Assembly (NCBI GenBank): GCA_022496805.1
Contig: CM040088.1
Coordinates: forward strand, 1,612,001-1,676,000
Direction: 5' to 3'
Length of the DNA stretch: 64,000 bases
Source of the DNA: Pohlia nutans
Lineage: Eukaryota; Streptophyta; Bryopsida; Bryales; Mniaceae
Every line of letters begins with the position of its first letter. Position 1 is the stretch's first letter. Below are positions 1 through 11,193 of this stretch, piece after piece. Below the pieces are notes generated by a model. It saw only the letters and a program-made list of their open reading frames with translations. It made no database searches and was not told where the DNA came from. A program made the position numbers and the translations under genes.

Positions 1-2192
1 TGAAAATTTGTTCAAAATAGATGAGAATTTGTCCAAATGGATGAATCTACCCATGCCATTCATCTACCTACATTATATGGTGATTTCAGTTTATTGTTGA
101 TGTAGTAGAATGTTCATAAACATATTTCATAAAAATGTTCATATTGTGTAAAAAGATGTATCCATTTTAAAACAATTAGTGTGTCTCATAATAATGGCAA
201 TAATCGGTGTATTCATCCTAGGAACTAAAGAACCTTAATTCCTAAAGAATAAGGCCACCATACGGCTTTTGGAACTAGAAAGTGAAGAAATTTGAGTTGT
301 TGGGCGTGAAATGTAGAATGAGCAACAAAGAGACCCTGGCTCTTTTTAAGAGTTAAATTTGTGGGTGAAATTTCCTCATCGGAAATTCATGAAGTGTGAT
401 TTTTGGTGATTTTTTTGAGCTGCAAAGAGGCTATCTCAGCTTCACTTCAAACTCTCATGTCTTCCTCCTTACACCTCCAAATTACGTGAAATTTTTTGGA
501 ACATGTTCAAAACGATCTTTAGGCATGGTAAAAATTTCATAATTATTTGAGCACTTTTGAACAATCCAATTTCAGCATATGTACAAAATACTCCAAACAA
601 GTTCCATCAATCTTCTCAACGGTGGTATTTTCTCAAAAATTGTGCAATTTTGTTGATCATTTTTTCATTCAAAAGCTATGTAAGTCTTCTTTAATTTCAA
701 CAGTGCCAATCATCAAAAATACGCCCCACCAATGAGGAATTGAGTTTGTTACAAGAGCTACAATAAATGGCAGATTTAGTGTCTGGGACACTATTTCACA
801 AATCCGGACACTATTTAATTTTAGAGAGATATAGTGTCCTCGTAAGAAAAAACATGAATGTAGTGTTCCAATGACATATGGCAACTTTATAATAAATATA
901 GTTTGCCACCTCATGTCACGCTCATTACTTAGAAAGAACATGGCACTCTCAATGAAGTGGGAATGACAAGTGGCTAACTCCTATGTAGTGTCAAGGGACA
1001 CTACTTCTCTTCACCTTTGAATAAATTGTGGTAAATGATATCAATTATCTCAAGACACTAAATACGCCATTCAATGTAGTCAAGAACACAAGAGCTAACC
1101 TCAACCAATTGAGTTAACCGAAAACAAAAGAGGTTGCAACAGGAGTCAAACAAGGGTCTTGTCACTAAAAATAAGATCCACTGTCACATATTCTCAGTGA
1201 ATAGTAACTTGGTCTCGAATTGAATAGCAACTGAGGGTTGGAGGAACGTGTTCGCAACTGAGGGTCCCGCAGCTAAGATACTGTCAGGTGCTTGTTTTAG
1301 AGAATTTAGAAACTCGACTTAATCTCAATTTTGGAGCTTTCTTCAACTCAAAACGAGTTTAACATGAGTTTGAGCTGAGTTTCCTCTTTGGGAGCTTCTT
1401 TTCGGTTAACTCTAATGGCCAACACAAGTCAACTTAGTATCCAAATAATGCATTCTTTGGTGCATCAGAATCCTCATTCCTTTGGGTCAACCTGGTATCC
1501 ATATACAGTAATGCATTCTTTGGTGCATTCGAATACTCTTTCCTCTGCCAGCAAGAACATTTAGTTGTGAACAACAGTGCACACCAATATCGCTCTCCCA
1601 TGACCATTGAACCAATTTGGGCAGTGTACAGATGTGAGAAAATCTGAAGTTTTAGCTTGAGATTTTTACTTGTTGGCACCGAATAGCCAGCGACATAGTA
1701 GATGATTTACAGCATCTCTATCATACCTGCTACAAGGTAAATCTTCCTTCATGGGAATTTCAATGTCATCGACAAGTTATACGCCTTAGAGCACTTCTTG
1801 CATGCTCCTCGATCATGAGACAAGTGATCAACGTCACTTCGACAAGCTGCAAGGTTGGAGGTCCATAAGCATCCCTTCATGGACCAAATTTCAATGAGCA
1901 CAAAGACAAAGACAAATTCAAATGACAAAGATGAAAATTGAGCCTGTGAGTTTAAATGTGTAAGTTACTATAAATTTTTGAAGCAGTGTTCTTAAAGTGT
2001 CCTCACCTTGAAACGTACAACAGCTGTGCATTCAAAATCCCAATATTGACCTCGATTACATTCCCTTAGGGGACGCTTTTAGAAGAGGGGCAGTTGTAGA
2101 GTATCCTACACAGGGATTACTGTAATGGCACCAACTCAAATTGAGAATCTTCACACTTTACATTCCACTGAGCTATACAGTCATGGACGTTT
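1..2192. other. Intergenic, AT-rich, with dispersed repeats
   Basis: I see no convincing gene here. The small ORFs lack recognisable domains. Positions 235-765 are a diverged copy of the repeat at 10391-10935 (own entry). Around 1310-1415 is a segment resembling 47985-48090; both end in the phrase TTCGGTTAACTCTAAT. A short phrase (TAATGCATTCTTTGGTGCAT) occurs twice, near 1446 and 1509. The last ~100 bases probably include the 3' untranslated region of the minus-strand gene ending at 2193. Confidence 0.5.
235..765 (+). repeat. Dispersed repeat, copy 1 (pair with 10391-10935)
   Basis: This stretch aligns by eye over its whole length with 10391-10935. Shared phrases include ACGGCTTTTGGAACTAGAAA, AAATGTAGAATGAGCAACAA (one difference) and a final GAATTGAGTTTGTTACAAG. 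It starts at a TTAA followed by a degraded terminus (TTCCTAAAGAA), where the other copy has TTAA-CCCCTAAAGGACC. That links it to the TTAA-flanked MITE group. I see no matching right terminus, so it may be truncated on that side. Confidence 0.6.
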
Positions 2193-3626
2193 CTAATCTT
2201 CATCAGTCACTCTGTTTCGATAGCGCCTGACAACCCGACCAGACTTCAAACCATTTGAGGTGCTCAAGTCTTGATCATCCTCCATGGTGATTAGACCTCC
2301 TAGATTTGAATCCATATCAAAATTTGCTGCAACATTGACCACCCCATTAGATAAAGCTCCTTCTGTACCCACTCCCTTACTGCCTGACTCCTTGGAGCTT
2401 CTTTTTGATACCATCACAAGAGGGTTGAAGCTGATTTTGGTAGACCCAGAGGGACCTTGAAGTGCCTCCTCAGTAACCATGATGACCTGTGTTGATGACG
2501 ATGATGTTGACACTACCCTAGCAGCGTGAAAGGCTGCCATATTTGCCTGCTCCTCATCCTCCTCTGACCAATCTAAAGTATAGTGAATATACTTGGAAGG
2601 ATTTTTAACATAGTCTGGAACCTTACTGTATCTATTTGGTTTGGAACGAACATCAAGTTTACGGTCATAAACAATACACGGAGTAAATGTCATATCGAGA
2701 GCGTCAGACCTAGTCTCATCCACAGAAAATCTGACTCTTTTACTGGATTTCTGTTGTTTACCCTCACGGACCAGGGAGCTCTGTAGGTTTAGGGTTTCAT
2801 TCCTGGGCTCCTCCTTGCGCCCATGATCACCATCAATGTCCATAGCTTCACCTCCGTTGCCCTGTCTTACCGGTTGATCCTCTGCAGTGTTCGCCTTTTC
2901 TGTTTGTGATGATTCTTTGGCAGCTGCTTGGCGATTATCCTCCTCCAGTCGTGCCAGTGCAGCCTTGTGATTAGCACGTCGATCACGACTTGCCTGACGC
3001 ATTTCAATAAAGGAAGTTGGCAAAGGATTCAACTGCTGGCGACTAGCCCCGAAATTTCGTACCTGACTCATGAACAATCGATCATCAAATCCTTCCATTC
3101 CAACTGCTACTTTGTCATACTCATCTTCCTCGTCCTCGAAATCGAGAGTACAGTCCATGCCCACCATTTCACGCACTTCTCGTTCTTCATCATCTTTAGG
3201 AGCCTCTTCTCCTCCTTCACTTGCACAACCGGTATTCACCTCTTCTATTTCAGTTTGTGGCCCTGACTCTGCCTTCTTCTTTTTCCCAACCCGCATCTGA
3301 TCCTCCTCGTCCTCATCTTCATCGTCCTCCTCCTCCTCATCGCCACTCTCCAAGTCTTCGAGATCTTCCTCTCCAAAGAACCTTGACTCTTTGGCTTTAT
3401 TTTCGGATTTCAGAAAGTCCGCATAACCAGACACTTGATCATCATCATCGTCCTCATCATCATCGTCCTCATCATCATCGTCACTATTGTCGCCCTCTCG
3501 TGATGGATTCGTGGACGAGGCAACTCTCTCTTCCACACTCCACAGATGTAAATCACCGTCATTTGTATTAGCGTCGTTGAGAAAACCAAACGTCCGGTCT
3601 AGACGGGACCTAAACGAGGCCTCCAT
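2193..3626 (-). CDS. TSSC4: TSSC4-like acidic nuclear protein
   Basis: This is a single 477-codon ORF with no obvious intron. It opens with a short basic/hydrophobic segment (MEASFRSRLDRTFGFL), followed by very acidic runs at about residues 46-63 and 93-110. Near residues 333-350 is a conserved-looking block, VPDYVKNPSKY followed by HYTLDW. The Met start, the acidic low-complexity middle and the VPDY..P..Y..Y.L block fit the TSSC4 family. In animals that family is a U5 snRNP assembly factor; the plant members are poorly studied. The C-terminus is basic (GRVVRRYRNR). The start is supported by the family-like N-terminus and by a candidate 3' splice site just upstream (3633). The family call rests on remembered motif resemblance, so an uncharacterised acidic nuclear protein remains possible. 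The coding status itself is strong: a long ORF with coherent composition in an AT-rich region. Confidence 0.72.
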   Translation of the reverse strand: MEASFRSRLDRTFGFLNDANTNDGDLHLWSVEERVASSTNPSREGDNSDDDDEDDDDEDDDDDQVSGYADFLKSENKAKESRFFGEEDLEDLESGDEEEEDDEDEDEEDQMRVGKKKKAESGPQTEIEEVNTGCASEGGEEAPKDDEEREVREMVGMDCTLDFEDEEDEYDKVAVGMEGFDDRLFMSQVRNFGASRQQLNPLPTSFIEMRQASRDRRANHKAALARLEEDNRQAAAKESSQTEKANTAEDQPVRQGNGGEAMDIDGDHGRKEEPRNETLNLQSSLVREGKQQKSSKRVRFSVDETRSDALDMTFTPCIVYDRKLDVRSKPNRYSKVPDYVKNPSKYIHYTLDWSEEDEEQANMAAFHAARVVSTSSSSTQVIMVTEEALQGPSGSTKISFNPLVMVSKRSSKESGSKGVGTEGALSNGVVNVAANFDMDSNLGGLITMEDDQDLSTSNGLKSGRVVRRYRNRVTDED

Positions 3627-4060
3627 AACGCACTGAATTTCAAAGAGTTGATTGAGAGAAAAAAGTTACGACTAACGATCAATGATATGTCCAAGCGTGC
3701 ACTCACTGAAGCGATTCAATTCCTGCAAACTCAAACCTAAAACTGCTTCGTAAAGGCTCAATTCAGAGAATTACAGGAGCTCTGAACTTCGGTTACACGC
3801 CAACCCACCCTTAGAATCCGAACGCTCGATCTCGCACAAACCCCACTAACCCTAACCCTAAAAACGAGCATATCAGCTAACACTCTGTGGACACTACGAA
3901 GAGACAGTTTGAAATGAGCAAGAGGAAAAGAAAGAGGACGAGAGCAAACATGTACTAACTTACAGCTAGAGATGAGACGAGGCTTCGCCACCGCTCTCGT
4001 TCTTTCTTGCATCGTCGTCTCCAACTCCCGCTGCTCGTCTTTCTCTTCTTCAACCATTCA
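3627..4060 (-). promoter_or_regulatory. Putative spliced 5' leader with uORF and telo-box
   Basis: On the minus strand there is a good donor at 3963 (CTAGCT|GTAAGTTAG). A pyrimidine-rich tract ends in AATTCAG at 3633, six bases before the ATG at 3626. This suggests a leader exon upstream of 3963 and an intron of about 330 bp. An ATG at 4057 opens a reading frame that, if spliced this way, would cross the main ATG in another frame and stop a few codons later (GTT TAG). It would therefore be an overlapping uORF of about 39 codons. The proposed intron also holds the telo-box-like run CCCTAACCCTAA (3849-3860). All of this is inferred from sequence signals alone. A separate small coding exon is an alternative. 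Confidence 0.35.
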
Positions 4061-4206
4061 TCCATGTTAGCTTCACTTCAGTTGGTGAACTGACTTCATT
4101 CATCCATTCTTCGTTCATCCTCTCGATGCCAGTTTGCTTGCCCGCTAAGTCTCGTCCAACACAGAAAGCACCGCCAGCAAATTTAACTGCTACAGCACCA
4201 AGTGTC

Positions 4207-6000
4207 ATAACCCCTAAAAGCCCGAGGGATATTGAACACAACATACATGTGTTATAATATGTGCCTTTCATATGTTTGATGAAGTTTGGTTCAATACAAA
4301 AAATTAGGTCATCATCTCTACAAATTATCGATAGGGTCAAACTTCCAAAAAAAACTTTAGATCATTTTTTAATGAATTTAAAAGCATTAGCCTTTGAAAA
4401 TTTGTATAAATTATCATTTTCACTTTTAGAGTTTAAATTTAACGTGATTAGTTAAAATTAGTTTATCTATTGTAAACTTCAAAAAAGCGTAAGAAATGAT
4501 GGAGAGAACATCATTACTTTCTCCAAATATAAAATTTTATGACACTAAGACAATGTTGAGGTGATCCACTTTGAAATATTCTCCCGGGTGGAGTTTAACC
4601 CCTAAGCAACCCTAGCATTTTTGGGCTTAAAACCATCATTGCTTTTGATGTGTATAGGTCTAAATGTAAGTAAGGTATAGGAATCTCAACTATACAATCT
4701 TGAAATATACATGTTGTAGATGATGTGGATCGAATTTGGGGTCATTTGGCCATATAGATTGCAAGATTATAGTGTTTTAGTGTTAAAAAAGGATGCTGAA
4801 AATTTCCTAGGAACACAGTTAGAGGTGAAATTCGTTTTCAAAATTACTCAAATGAAAAAACTTTGAACTCTAAAGTAGTTCAAAATCATTGTATAAACAC
4901 ATTGATACCAAAAACAACTCATGAAAAAATTTAATGTGCCCTAAAATGGCCTTGCAATGTCAAAAAGTAGCCCGAAAGTGACCCATTTGACCCAAAAATA
5001 AAAAGTGTCCAAAGTAGACCCGTGCACTGAAATGACTCCCAAAAATTCAGAACAATATGGATTGATATGAAAATTTTATCATGATAACTAGACTTCAAGG
5101 GGAATTCAACCCAACAATTTTTATCGGAAAAGGAAATGGGATGAAGGAGATACAAGCCCCCAAAGTTGTACCCATCAAAATGCACAAAAATTGTCAAAAA
5201 AAAGACCCCTACTTTCAAATAATCACCAAAAATTCAATACATCTTGGATTGATCTGAAATTTTTACCACTGAAATTATACATCATGCGGTTGATTTTTTC
5301 AAAATTTCATTAAAATTGAGCATTTTTTGCAAAAGTCATAGCTCTTCGAAGGTGAAAGTACCCCAAAAAAACGTCCAAAATATGGACGTCGGGACGGTTA
5401 GGGGTTAACTCAGATTGACATAATTCAAAGTGCGTTGAAAAGAAGACTTGACATAGTAATCTAAAAAAATTAAAAATTTTAATTCTAGAAAATCCAAAAT
5501 ATTCAAAAAAAATTCAAAAACGTATTTTTTTGTCTTTACCGTCATGATTGAGATATTATACAAAACACAAGTTCATAATAAATTTAAATGTGTTTAGCAA
5601 TGGTTTGCACCTCCTCCACTTGCATTATTGTTTTCAATATGTTAAATCATTCTCCTACTTCTCAAATTTGGTATACAAGTAACTAACATTGTGTAGATTG
5701 TGAAAGTGAAGAGCAACAAGTCTCCGTAGTGGAACATTTTCAAAATAGGAAGAAAAATACACAACTGAAAATATTAGGCGAGTTTTATTTTTCTTGCACA
5801 TTCTCACTTCAAACAAATATATCTTCTAATGTATACGGTCAAAGATTGTGAATTCTTTTATGCACATTCCTTTGGTATTAAAGGACAAGTTTCTACAATT
5901 GGATACTGAAGAAAAAGTTTCTTTAAAATTGTGCCTTAGGGATTAGAAATGGCAGCATTGTAGTGTTTTAGCAAAATAGTCCCGGTCCTTTAAGGGTTAA
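4207..6000 (+). mobile_element. TTAA-type MITE (outer), interrupted by a second MITE
   Basis: The left end reads ATAA-CCCCTAAAAGCCCGAGGG (expected TTAA degraded to ATAA). The right end at 5997-6000 reads CCGGTCCTTTAAGGG-TTAA, the inverted counterpart. The interior is interrupted at a TTAA by the element at 4595-5408. Without the insertion it is about 0.98 kb. The left ~85 bp are repeated at 11216-11298, including the phrase TTATAATATATGCCTTCCAT with small differences. There is no coding capacity. Pairing of these two particular ends is inferred, because a full second copy is not in the window. Confidence 0.45.
4595..5408 (-). mobile_element. Non-autonomous piggyBac-type MITE, family A, copy 1
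   Basis: It is bounded by TTAA on both sides. The left end is TTAA-CCCCTAAGCAACC and the right end GGGACGGTTAGGGG-TTAA. Close to the right end lies a short palindrome, GTCCAAAATATGGAC. The whole element is the reverse complement of 41650-42461, at roughly 80% identity by eye over ~810 bp. A minus-strand ORF of 95 codons (4931-5218) is broken by stops in the sister copy, so I do not count it as a gene. Confidence 0.8.
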
Positions 6001-7090
6001 GCACTCGGGTTCGCTATTCTTGTAAGAAAATCCCCTTCTAAAATCACTTTATTGCACTCCAACACTCGTAAAGGTTCACTGCATTGTTACACACTGTAAT
6101 GTTGAAATGCACTAGAACTTAGAACGTGGGGAACATGGGTGGGATCGCCGAACTCACCCTCCACGCTTAACTAAGACCAGGTTACACACCTGCGTTACAG
6201 ACATGATCACGGACGTAACCCTATACAATATTTGTTATACTAGCCCCTAAACGTCCAACCGTCTAGAAATTGACCTTTGTTTCCATTTGTGTCTCTCAAA
6301 TCTGTCTCTGACCTCTACTTCTGTCCTATTGTAGCTGTTGCAAGGCTTTGTGTTTGAACCCATTTTGTTGTTGATCGTGGTGAAAAAATGTTGTGTGATC
6401 TTGGAAGTGAGGCAATGTCGCCATCGCGCGTAGTTTATGGTGTTTTGTTAGCATTTGGAGGTGTTGCTCCTACTTGGAGTGGGAGAAAGCGTAGTGTTTG
6501 CATCTCAGTCAGACACGTGTTTGCCACCTAAGGTAGACATGCCAATGACTGCACATGCAATACTCAAATCCTTCTCCACGACAATGTAGAAACTTACACT
6601 GTCTCAAATATTGAAAGATTGTGGTATGTCAAGTTGGGATTCACCTTGAAAAAATCACACTCAAAAATGTTTTATACAATAACTTTTATTGCATGTCAAA
6701 CACATTGATTATGAATTTTAATGGAAATTTACTTAACGCCTTTCATCACACAGTGTGCGGTGATTGGGCAATACCTTACATTTCTATTGGAATTGTGCTG
6801 TGAAACTGTGCGGTCATTGGCATGTCTAGTACTATACTATGGCTGGAAATGAGATTGGATCATTTATGCCTAATGAGATGTCCTAGAATCACTCCTTCTG
6901 AAATACCACCTTTATCTTTATTCTCGAATCAAGATAGTTGGAGGCGCCTTCCAACTTGTTTGTCTCTCCAGTAAAAATGTTCTTGTTCTCTGCCATTGTA
7001 CTAGAGAATCTACGGAGTAGTGCAGATTCGGTAGTATAGGGAGGTTATTGGTGAGCTTATAGGACGAGCCAGTTGGCCAAATCATATTAG
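6001..7090. other. Intergenic, no gene recognised
   Basis: This is mixed-composition DNA between the MITE ending at 6000 and piggyBac copy 1. I found no ORF with recognisable features and no RNA gene. The only plus-strand ORF of size (6621-6803, 60 codons) has no domain character. Confidence 0.5.
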
Positions 7091-7990
7091 CCCTTAAACG
7101 ACAATTTGGATCCTGGGTGGGCAGCTCGGAGAATCTGCATGAGGAATTTGGGAAACGGACTGTGGTGTGGGCAGGACGAGCTGTCGGGGTGGGTTAGGCT
7201 CACAAACTGCTCCTGGTTCAGCGTTCGTGCTCCTGGTTCGAGCTACGGTGCTCCCGGTGGGTCCCTGTGGGTCCCTGTGCAGTAACTGTCATTTGCCAGC
7301 CTGGGATTCGAACCCGGTAAACCACCCATTGTGGACTGGCACCCCCCCCCTCCCCTCGTCACATGCATACAGACCATACCCCCATACCAAGCTCATTGCA
7401 AACTTAGATCAGACCATACTCAGATCAGACCATACCAAGCTCATTGCAGTAAGGTGGTTACCCCATTCCCAACTGAATAAGAAATACGGATATGAGGCAT
7501 TGAAATTATTTGGTGTTATTATTTTTTAGAGATAGGCAAGAAGAATTAGATTCCAACACAAGTTGAAACATAATTTTTGGATGAAGAATGAATTAGTTAC
7601 AAATTTTCAAAGTTGAAGTATGACGCATCCCATTCACGTCATATAGGTACACCTCTTTCTGTCTAAAGAAGATTTGTATTGAACACACTAAAGATGCTTG
7701 AACCAACAACAACGAATCCATAACCACACTTACACATACTAAAACCAACAAGAGAGAACCCATTACCAACTGTAACTCATGCTACAACCAACACCGTTGG
7801 AGCATTGATTGTGGATAATGCCCCTAGCTATTGGTAAAAGGAGCCAGTTGGGAATGGGATAACCACCTTAGCTTGCATTCACAAGCTCTGGTCACAAACA
7901 CCATTCACCAAAATCTGAACATTCTCCAAAATCTGAACAGACCATTCACAATCTCATTACAAAGCAAATTACATAAGATGAATAGAAAAT

Positions 7991-8716
7991 TCAGCTCCTT
8001 TGTGGGCGCTTTATTGGCCTTTCTCCACGAGACTTGGGCAGGTCCGGTACTTCGATGTTTTGGTTCTCAGGGAGATTGCTATGATGCTTCACGTAGCACT
8101 TGCCAAGGCACATTGCTTCTTGGCATGTTGGGCAGTAAAATTGTTGCACCTTTGTACACACTACGCAAGCCCACAGCTTCCTAGTTCCATGCCCGGACCA
8201 TTGCGCACTATAATACAAACCACCTGGATTGCAGACCTTAGCTTTTGGCATACATGTGCGCTTGACCCTTCGCATTTTTGTTAGAGCATAGGCAACACTA
8301 AGATTGAAAGCAAGGTGCGATAGTGGTTTTAGACCTCGTTCCTTCATTGCGGTAACATAGAGAGTGAAAGAATTGAGAAACGTTTGATCAACCACGTGCC
8401 AAAGGATTTTGTGCCACCACTTGTGGTCTCTCCTTTGCACTGAGTAATAGCTGCGGAATTGATCTTGCACATCAACTCCGCGCATATGTTTTTGGTAATG
8501 TACTAGAACAAGTGACGAAGGAATTTGAATTGTACTAGTAACATGCCAACGGTCAACAAATAACGACTTAGAGCAATCAATAGGGCTACATACAGTAGAG
8601 AGCAAAGAGACAGGTTTGTTGTCATACCAGGTCACCGCACACATCCGATTTGAAGCGTGCACGCGGTACCACAATTGAAGAAGAATTCTAATGCCTGTTT
8701 CGATCGCTTTGGTCAC
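7991..8716 (-). pseudogene. piggyBac transposase, C-terminal fragment (copy 1)
   Basis: This 241-codon ORF matches the last part of a DDE_Tnp_1_7 (piggyBac) transposase. It has a WYDNKPVSLLST strand, then MRGVDVQDQ, which contains the third catalytic Asp and the following Asp of the DDD family. A helix-rich stretch (FRSYYSVQRRDHKWWHKIL) follows. The C-terminal cysteine-rich finger (CVVC..FYCPTCQ..MCLGKCYVKHH) is the domain that binds transposon ends in the family. Full transposases are usually about 550-600 residues. The N-terminal region and the first two catalytic Asp are missing, and no start with good context was found; the ORF opens next to a region with stops. Its translation appears identical to that of copy 2. 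It may still be expressed as a DNA-binding fragment. Confidence 0.82.
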
Positions 8717-8902
8717 GATACGAGAGGATCACTGATCATCAAGAAGAGAGATTACCGTCCACGGATTATTTCTCCGAAGTGAGATAACATTGAAACCAGC
8801 CATACCAAAAATCGACTTCTCCTCCAGCACATGGATAAACAGGATCAAGATTCTACAACAACAGATAGTTTCTCCTTTCATAACATATGTTACCCCAAGC
8901 AA

Positions 8903-9457
8903 TCACGATGCAACAAGAGAAGCAAATAGGGATGATTTGCGCACCTGCTGGGATTCGGTCATTCTCACGATCTGCTGCACTGAAAGGGGTTGTGCTTGCC
9001 GTTGAAGAGGAGGGCTTCGACTGCGGCGTTCAATCATTGGCTCCTCATCTGGCCACCAACAAATACGCAAGCCACGATTCACAGCTTCAGAAAAGGAATT
9101 GGCCTCACCTTCTACACGCCTCTCCGTCCAACCCAGTAGCCGAGCAACTTGACGGCGGAAGAGAAATCTGAAATTGCGAGGGCCAAGATTTGTAGGCCAC
9201 TGCACTCCTTTGGGAAACGGTAATGACAGCAAGTAAGCTTCCTTAAGGCATCGAAGCACTTCCGCCACCATCAACTCTCCTTGACCTTGATCCTGCTGCA
9301 ACCATTCACACAATTCACGCTTGAATTGAGGACCATGAACCTCTCTCACTCTCTGCAAATGCTGGTCAACCATCTCGCCAAGGTCCAGTATTTCAATCGC
9401 ACCATGGCCTGCTTGCAACGTTCCTCTCTCAACGTCGGTTTTGTGTTGCCTAACCAC
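8903..9457 (-). CDS. Unknown ORF1 of the piggyBac-type element (copy 1)
   Basis: This 184-codon ORF lies upstream of the transposase fragment on the same strand. I do not recognise it. It is rich in charged residues and Gln, with a segment FRFLFRRQVARLLGWTERR that could form a helix-turn-helix-like DNA-binding unit, and an Arg/Ser/Pro tail. It differs from copy 2 at three residues in my reading (Lys/Glu near residue 6, His/Arg near 18, Ile/Val near 132). It does not resemble the N-terminus of known piggyBac transposases, so it may be an accessory protein or captured host sequence. Whether it is expressed is unknown. Confidence 0.5.
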   Translation of the reverse strand: MVRQHKTDVERGTLQAGHGAIEILDLGEMVDQHLQRVREVHGPQFKRELCEWLQQDQGQGELMVAEVLRCLKEAYLLSLPFPKGVQWPTNLGPRNFRFLFRRQVARLLGWTERRVEGEANSFSEAVNRGLRICWWPDEEPMIERRSRSPPLQRQAQPLSVQQIVRMTESQQVRKSSLFASLVAS

Positions 9458-9852
9458 CTCGCTTCAGCTCATGCGGACAGGAAGTCCCCGGCTCCTCAAC
9501 GGCTCTGCAGACGTTCCAAAAAAAACAATGCAGCCGCTGATTTAGCTACACAATTTGACAGCAAAATGGAGTTGTGAACTCCGCGCTAAACCACACAGAA
9601 TCGAGGCTTCGCAACGGGTTGTGCAACGGGCAAAACAAGAAACGACGACACCGCCTCTCCGAGACACCTGCGATCGCTCAAACATGCACATCTCGACGAG
9701 CCAGGACCTAATTTTCGGCACATTGGAAACCGCACCGCATCCTGCGCCGAATGACACGCTCCCGGTCAAAAGTGGTTGACCCTTCGCACTATACGATGGA
9801 AATAAAGAGCAAAACCCAGCCCGTCGGGCATGGGTTGTCTTTTAAGGGTTAA

Positions 9853-10390
9853 CAAAGATATAGTTCTTTTGCGTTAAAGGAGTCCAATCTGCTACATAGT
9901 TAAGACTATTTCTCTACAGAATCGGAATCAGTAGGCCTGGCTGATTATAGCTGGCAGAATCGATAGGCCAGGGCGATTTTGGTTGGTAGAATCAGCAGGC
10001 CACCGATTCTACCAAAATGAAAGCTCGAAAATTGGCAGAATTGGACGTACGTTCATTTAACTTGTCACTTAACTAGCATGTGTGCCTGCAATTTAATGAA
10101 AGATGGTTCTATATAGAATACTCTCAACTAGACTCTAGCGTACCTCCTTCAAGTAAAGTTTCACTCTGATACCACGTACTAATAATCAAGTCAAAGAAGA
10201 TGTTCTCTATTCCATGAATCAAGAGACAGAAGTGTCTACATACATCGGTGTCCATCATTTTATATTACAATTTTTCTTATCACCCTGTGGTGACTTGCAC
10301 ACATTGTCACCCAAACACTAGTATAGCACCATAAGCTAGCTACCATGTAGCATCGTAACGTTGTATCTCCTTTACACCGTAACACTGGAG
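9853..10390. other. Intergenic, no gene recognised
   Basis: This short AT-rich segment lies between piggyBac copy 1 and the dispersed repeat. Around 9930-10010 is a small run of degenerate phrases (GGCAGAATCGATAGGCCAGG and variants). I see no coding or RNA feature. Confidence 0.45.
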
Positions 10391-10935
10391 TTAACCCCTA
10401 AAGGACCATAAGGTTCCCACACGGCTTTTGGAACTAGAAAGTGAGGGGAATTCAAGTTGTTGGGCCGTGAAATGTAGAGTGAGCAACAAAGAGACCTTGA
10501 TTCTTTTTGAGAACTGAATATGTGGGTACTTCCTGATCCGAAACTCATGAAGTGTGTAATGTTTGGTGATTTTCTTGAGATGCAAAGAGGTTGTCTCGAC
10601 ATCACTTCAAACCCTCATACCTTCCTCCTCACACCTCCAAATTATATGAATTGTTTTTCACATATTCAAGATAATGATCTCTGTATATGTTAAAAAACTA
10701 AAAGTTTCAGAAATTTTGGAACACTTTTGAACAATCCAATTTCTGCATATGTACAAAATATCTTGAACTAGTTTCATGAATCTTCTCAACGGCCACATGG
10801 CATTTTCTCCAAAATTGTGTGATTCCGTTGATCTTTCTTTCATACAAAAGCTACGTAAGTCTTCTTTAATTTCAACGGTGCCAATCATCCAAATTAACCC
10901 CCCACCAATGAGAATTGAGTTTGTTACAAGTGCTA
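10391..10935 (+). repeat. Dispersed repeat, copy 2 (pair with 235-765)
   Basis: It opens with TTAA-CCCCTAAAGGACC, the terminus of the TTAA-type MITE group, and aligns with 235-765 to a shared final GTTTGTTACAAG. The same terminus (CCCCTAAAGGACC) occurs at 27213 inside an intron. I see no inverted right end, so it may be a one-sided relic. ORFs in it are not conserved between copies. Confidence 0.6.
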
Positions 10936-11112
10936 ACATTATGAGTGTATGGCATGTGTCTAATTTTTTATTTTTTTATTTTTGCATTGTACCAGTACAC
11001 CATGCAAGCAATACAGGGTGGTCCCTCCATATTTAAACGATTGTGTTTGTGCCACAATACTAGTGTCTAGTTACAATAAGCGAGAAAGAAGAAGAAGAAG
11101 AAGAAGAAGAAG

Positions 11113-11193
<81 letters not shown>

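Larger units (their letters stand above)
7091..9848 (-). mobile_element. Truncated piggyBac-type transposon, copy 1
   Basis: This element of 2758 bp has terminal inverted repeats CCCTTAAACGACAA (left) and CCCTTAAAAGACAA (right, complement). The right flank is TTAA (9849-9852); the left flank is TTAG, a degraded TTAA. It is the reverse complement of 18364-21122 with very few differences along the entire length, so the two copies are recent. On its coding (minus) strand come an ORF of 184 codons and then one of 241 codons holding the end of a piggyBac transposase. Near the left end is a tRNA-like B-box (GGATTCGAACC, 7304-7314, minus) beside a C-run. The two upstream catalytic aspartates of the transposase are not encoded, so it should depend on a transposase made elsewhere. 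Confidence 0.88.

Noticed and set aside
3221..3571. His/Pro-rich plus-strand ORF
   Set aside because: It is the antisense shadow of the Asp/Glu-rich region of the TSSC4-like gene.
3844..3862. Interstitial telomere repeat (CCCTAACCCTAAA)
   Set aside because: Only two units are present; a telo-box promoter/intron motif is the simpler reading.
4931..5218. 95-codon ORF similar to an ORF at 41838-42026
   Set aside because: Both lie in family-A MITEs; the second copy has stops and frame changes, so the similarity is just that of the elements.
7295..7345. Possible tRNA gene inside the piggyBac ends
   Set aside because: There is a good B-box and a short acceptor-like pairing (TGCCAG/CTGGCA), but the space is too short for a whole tRNA and there is no anticodon arm.
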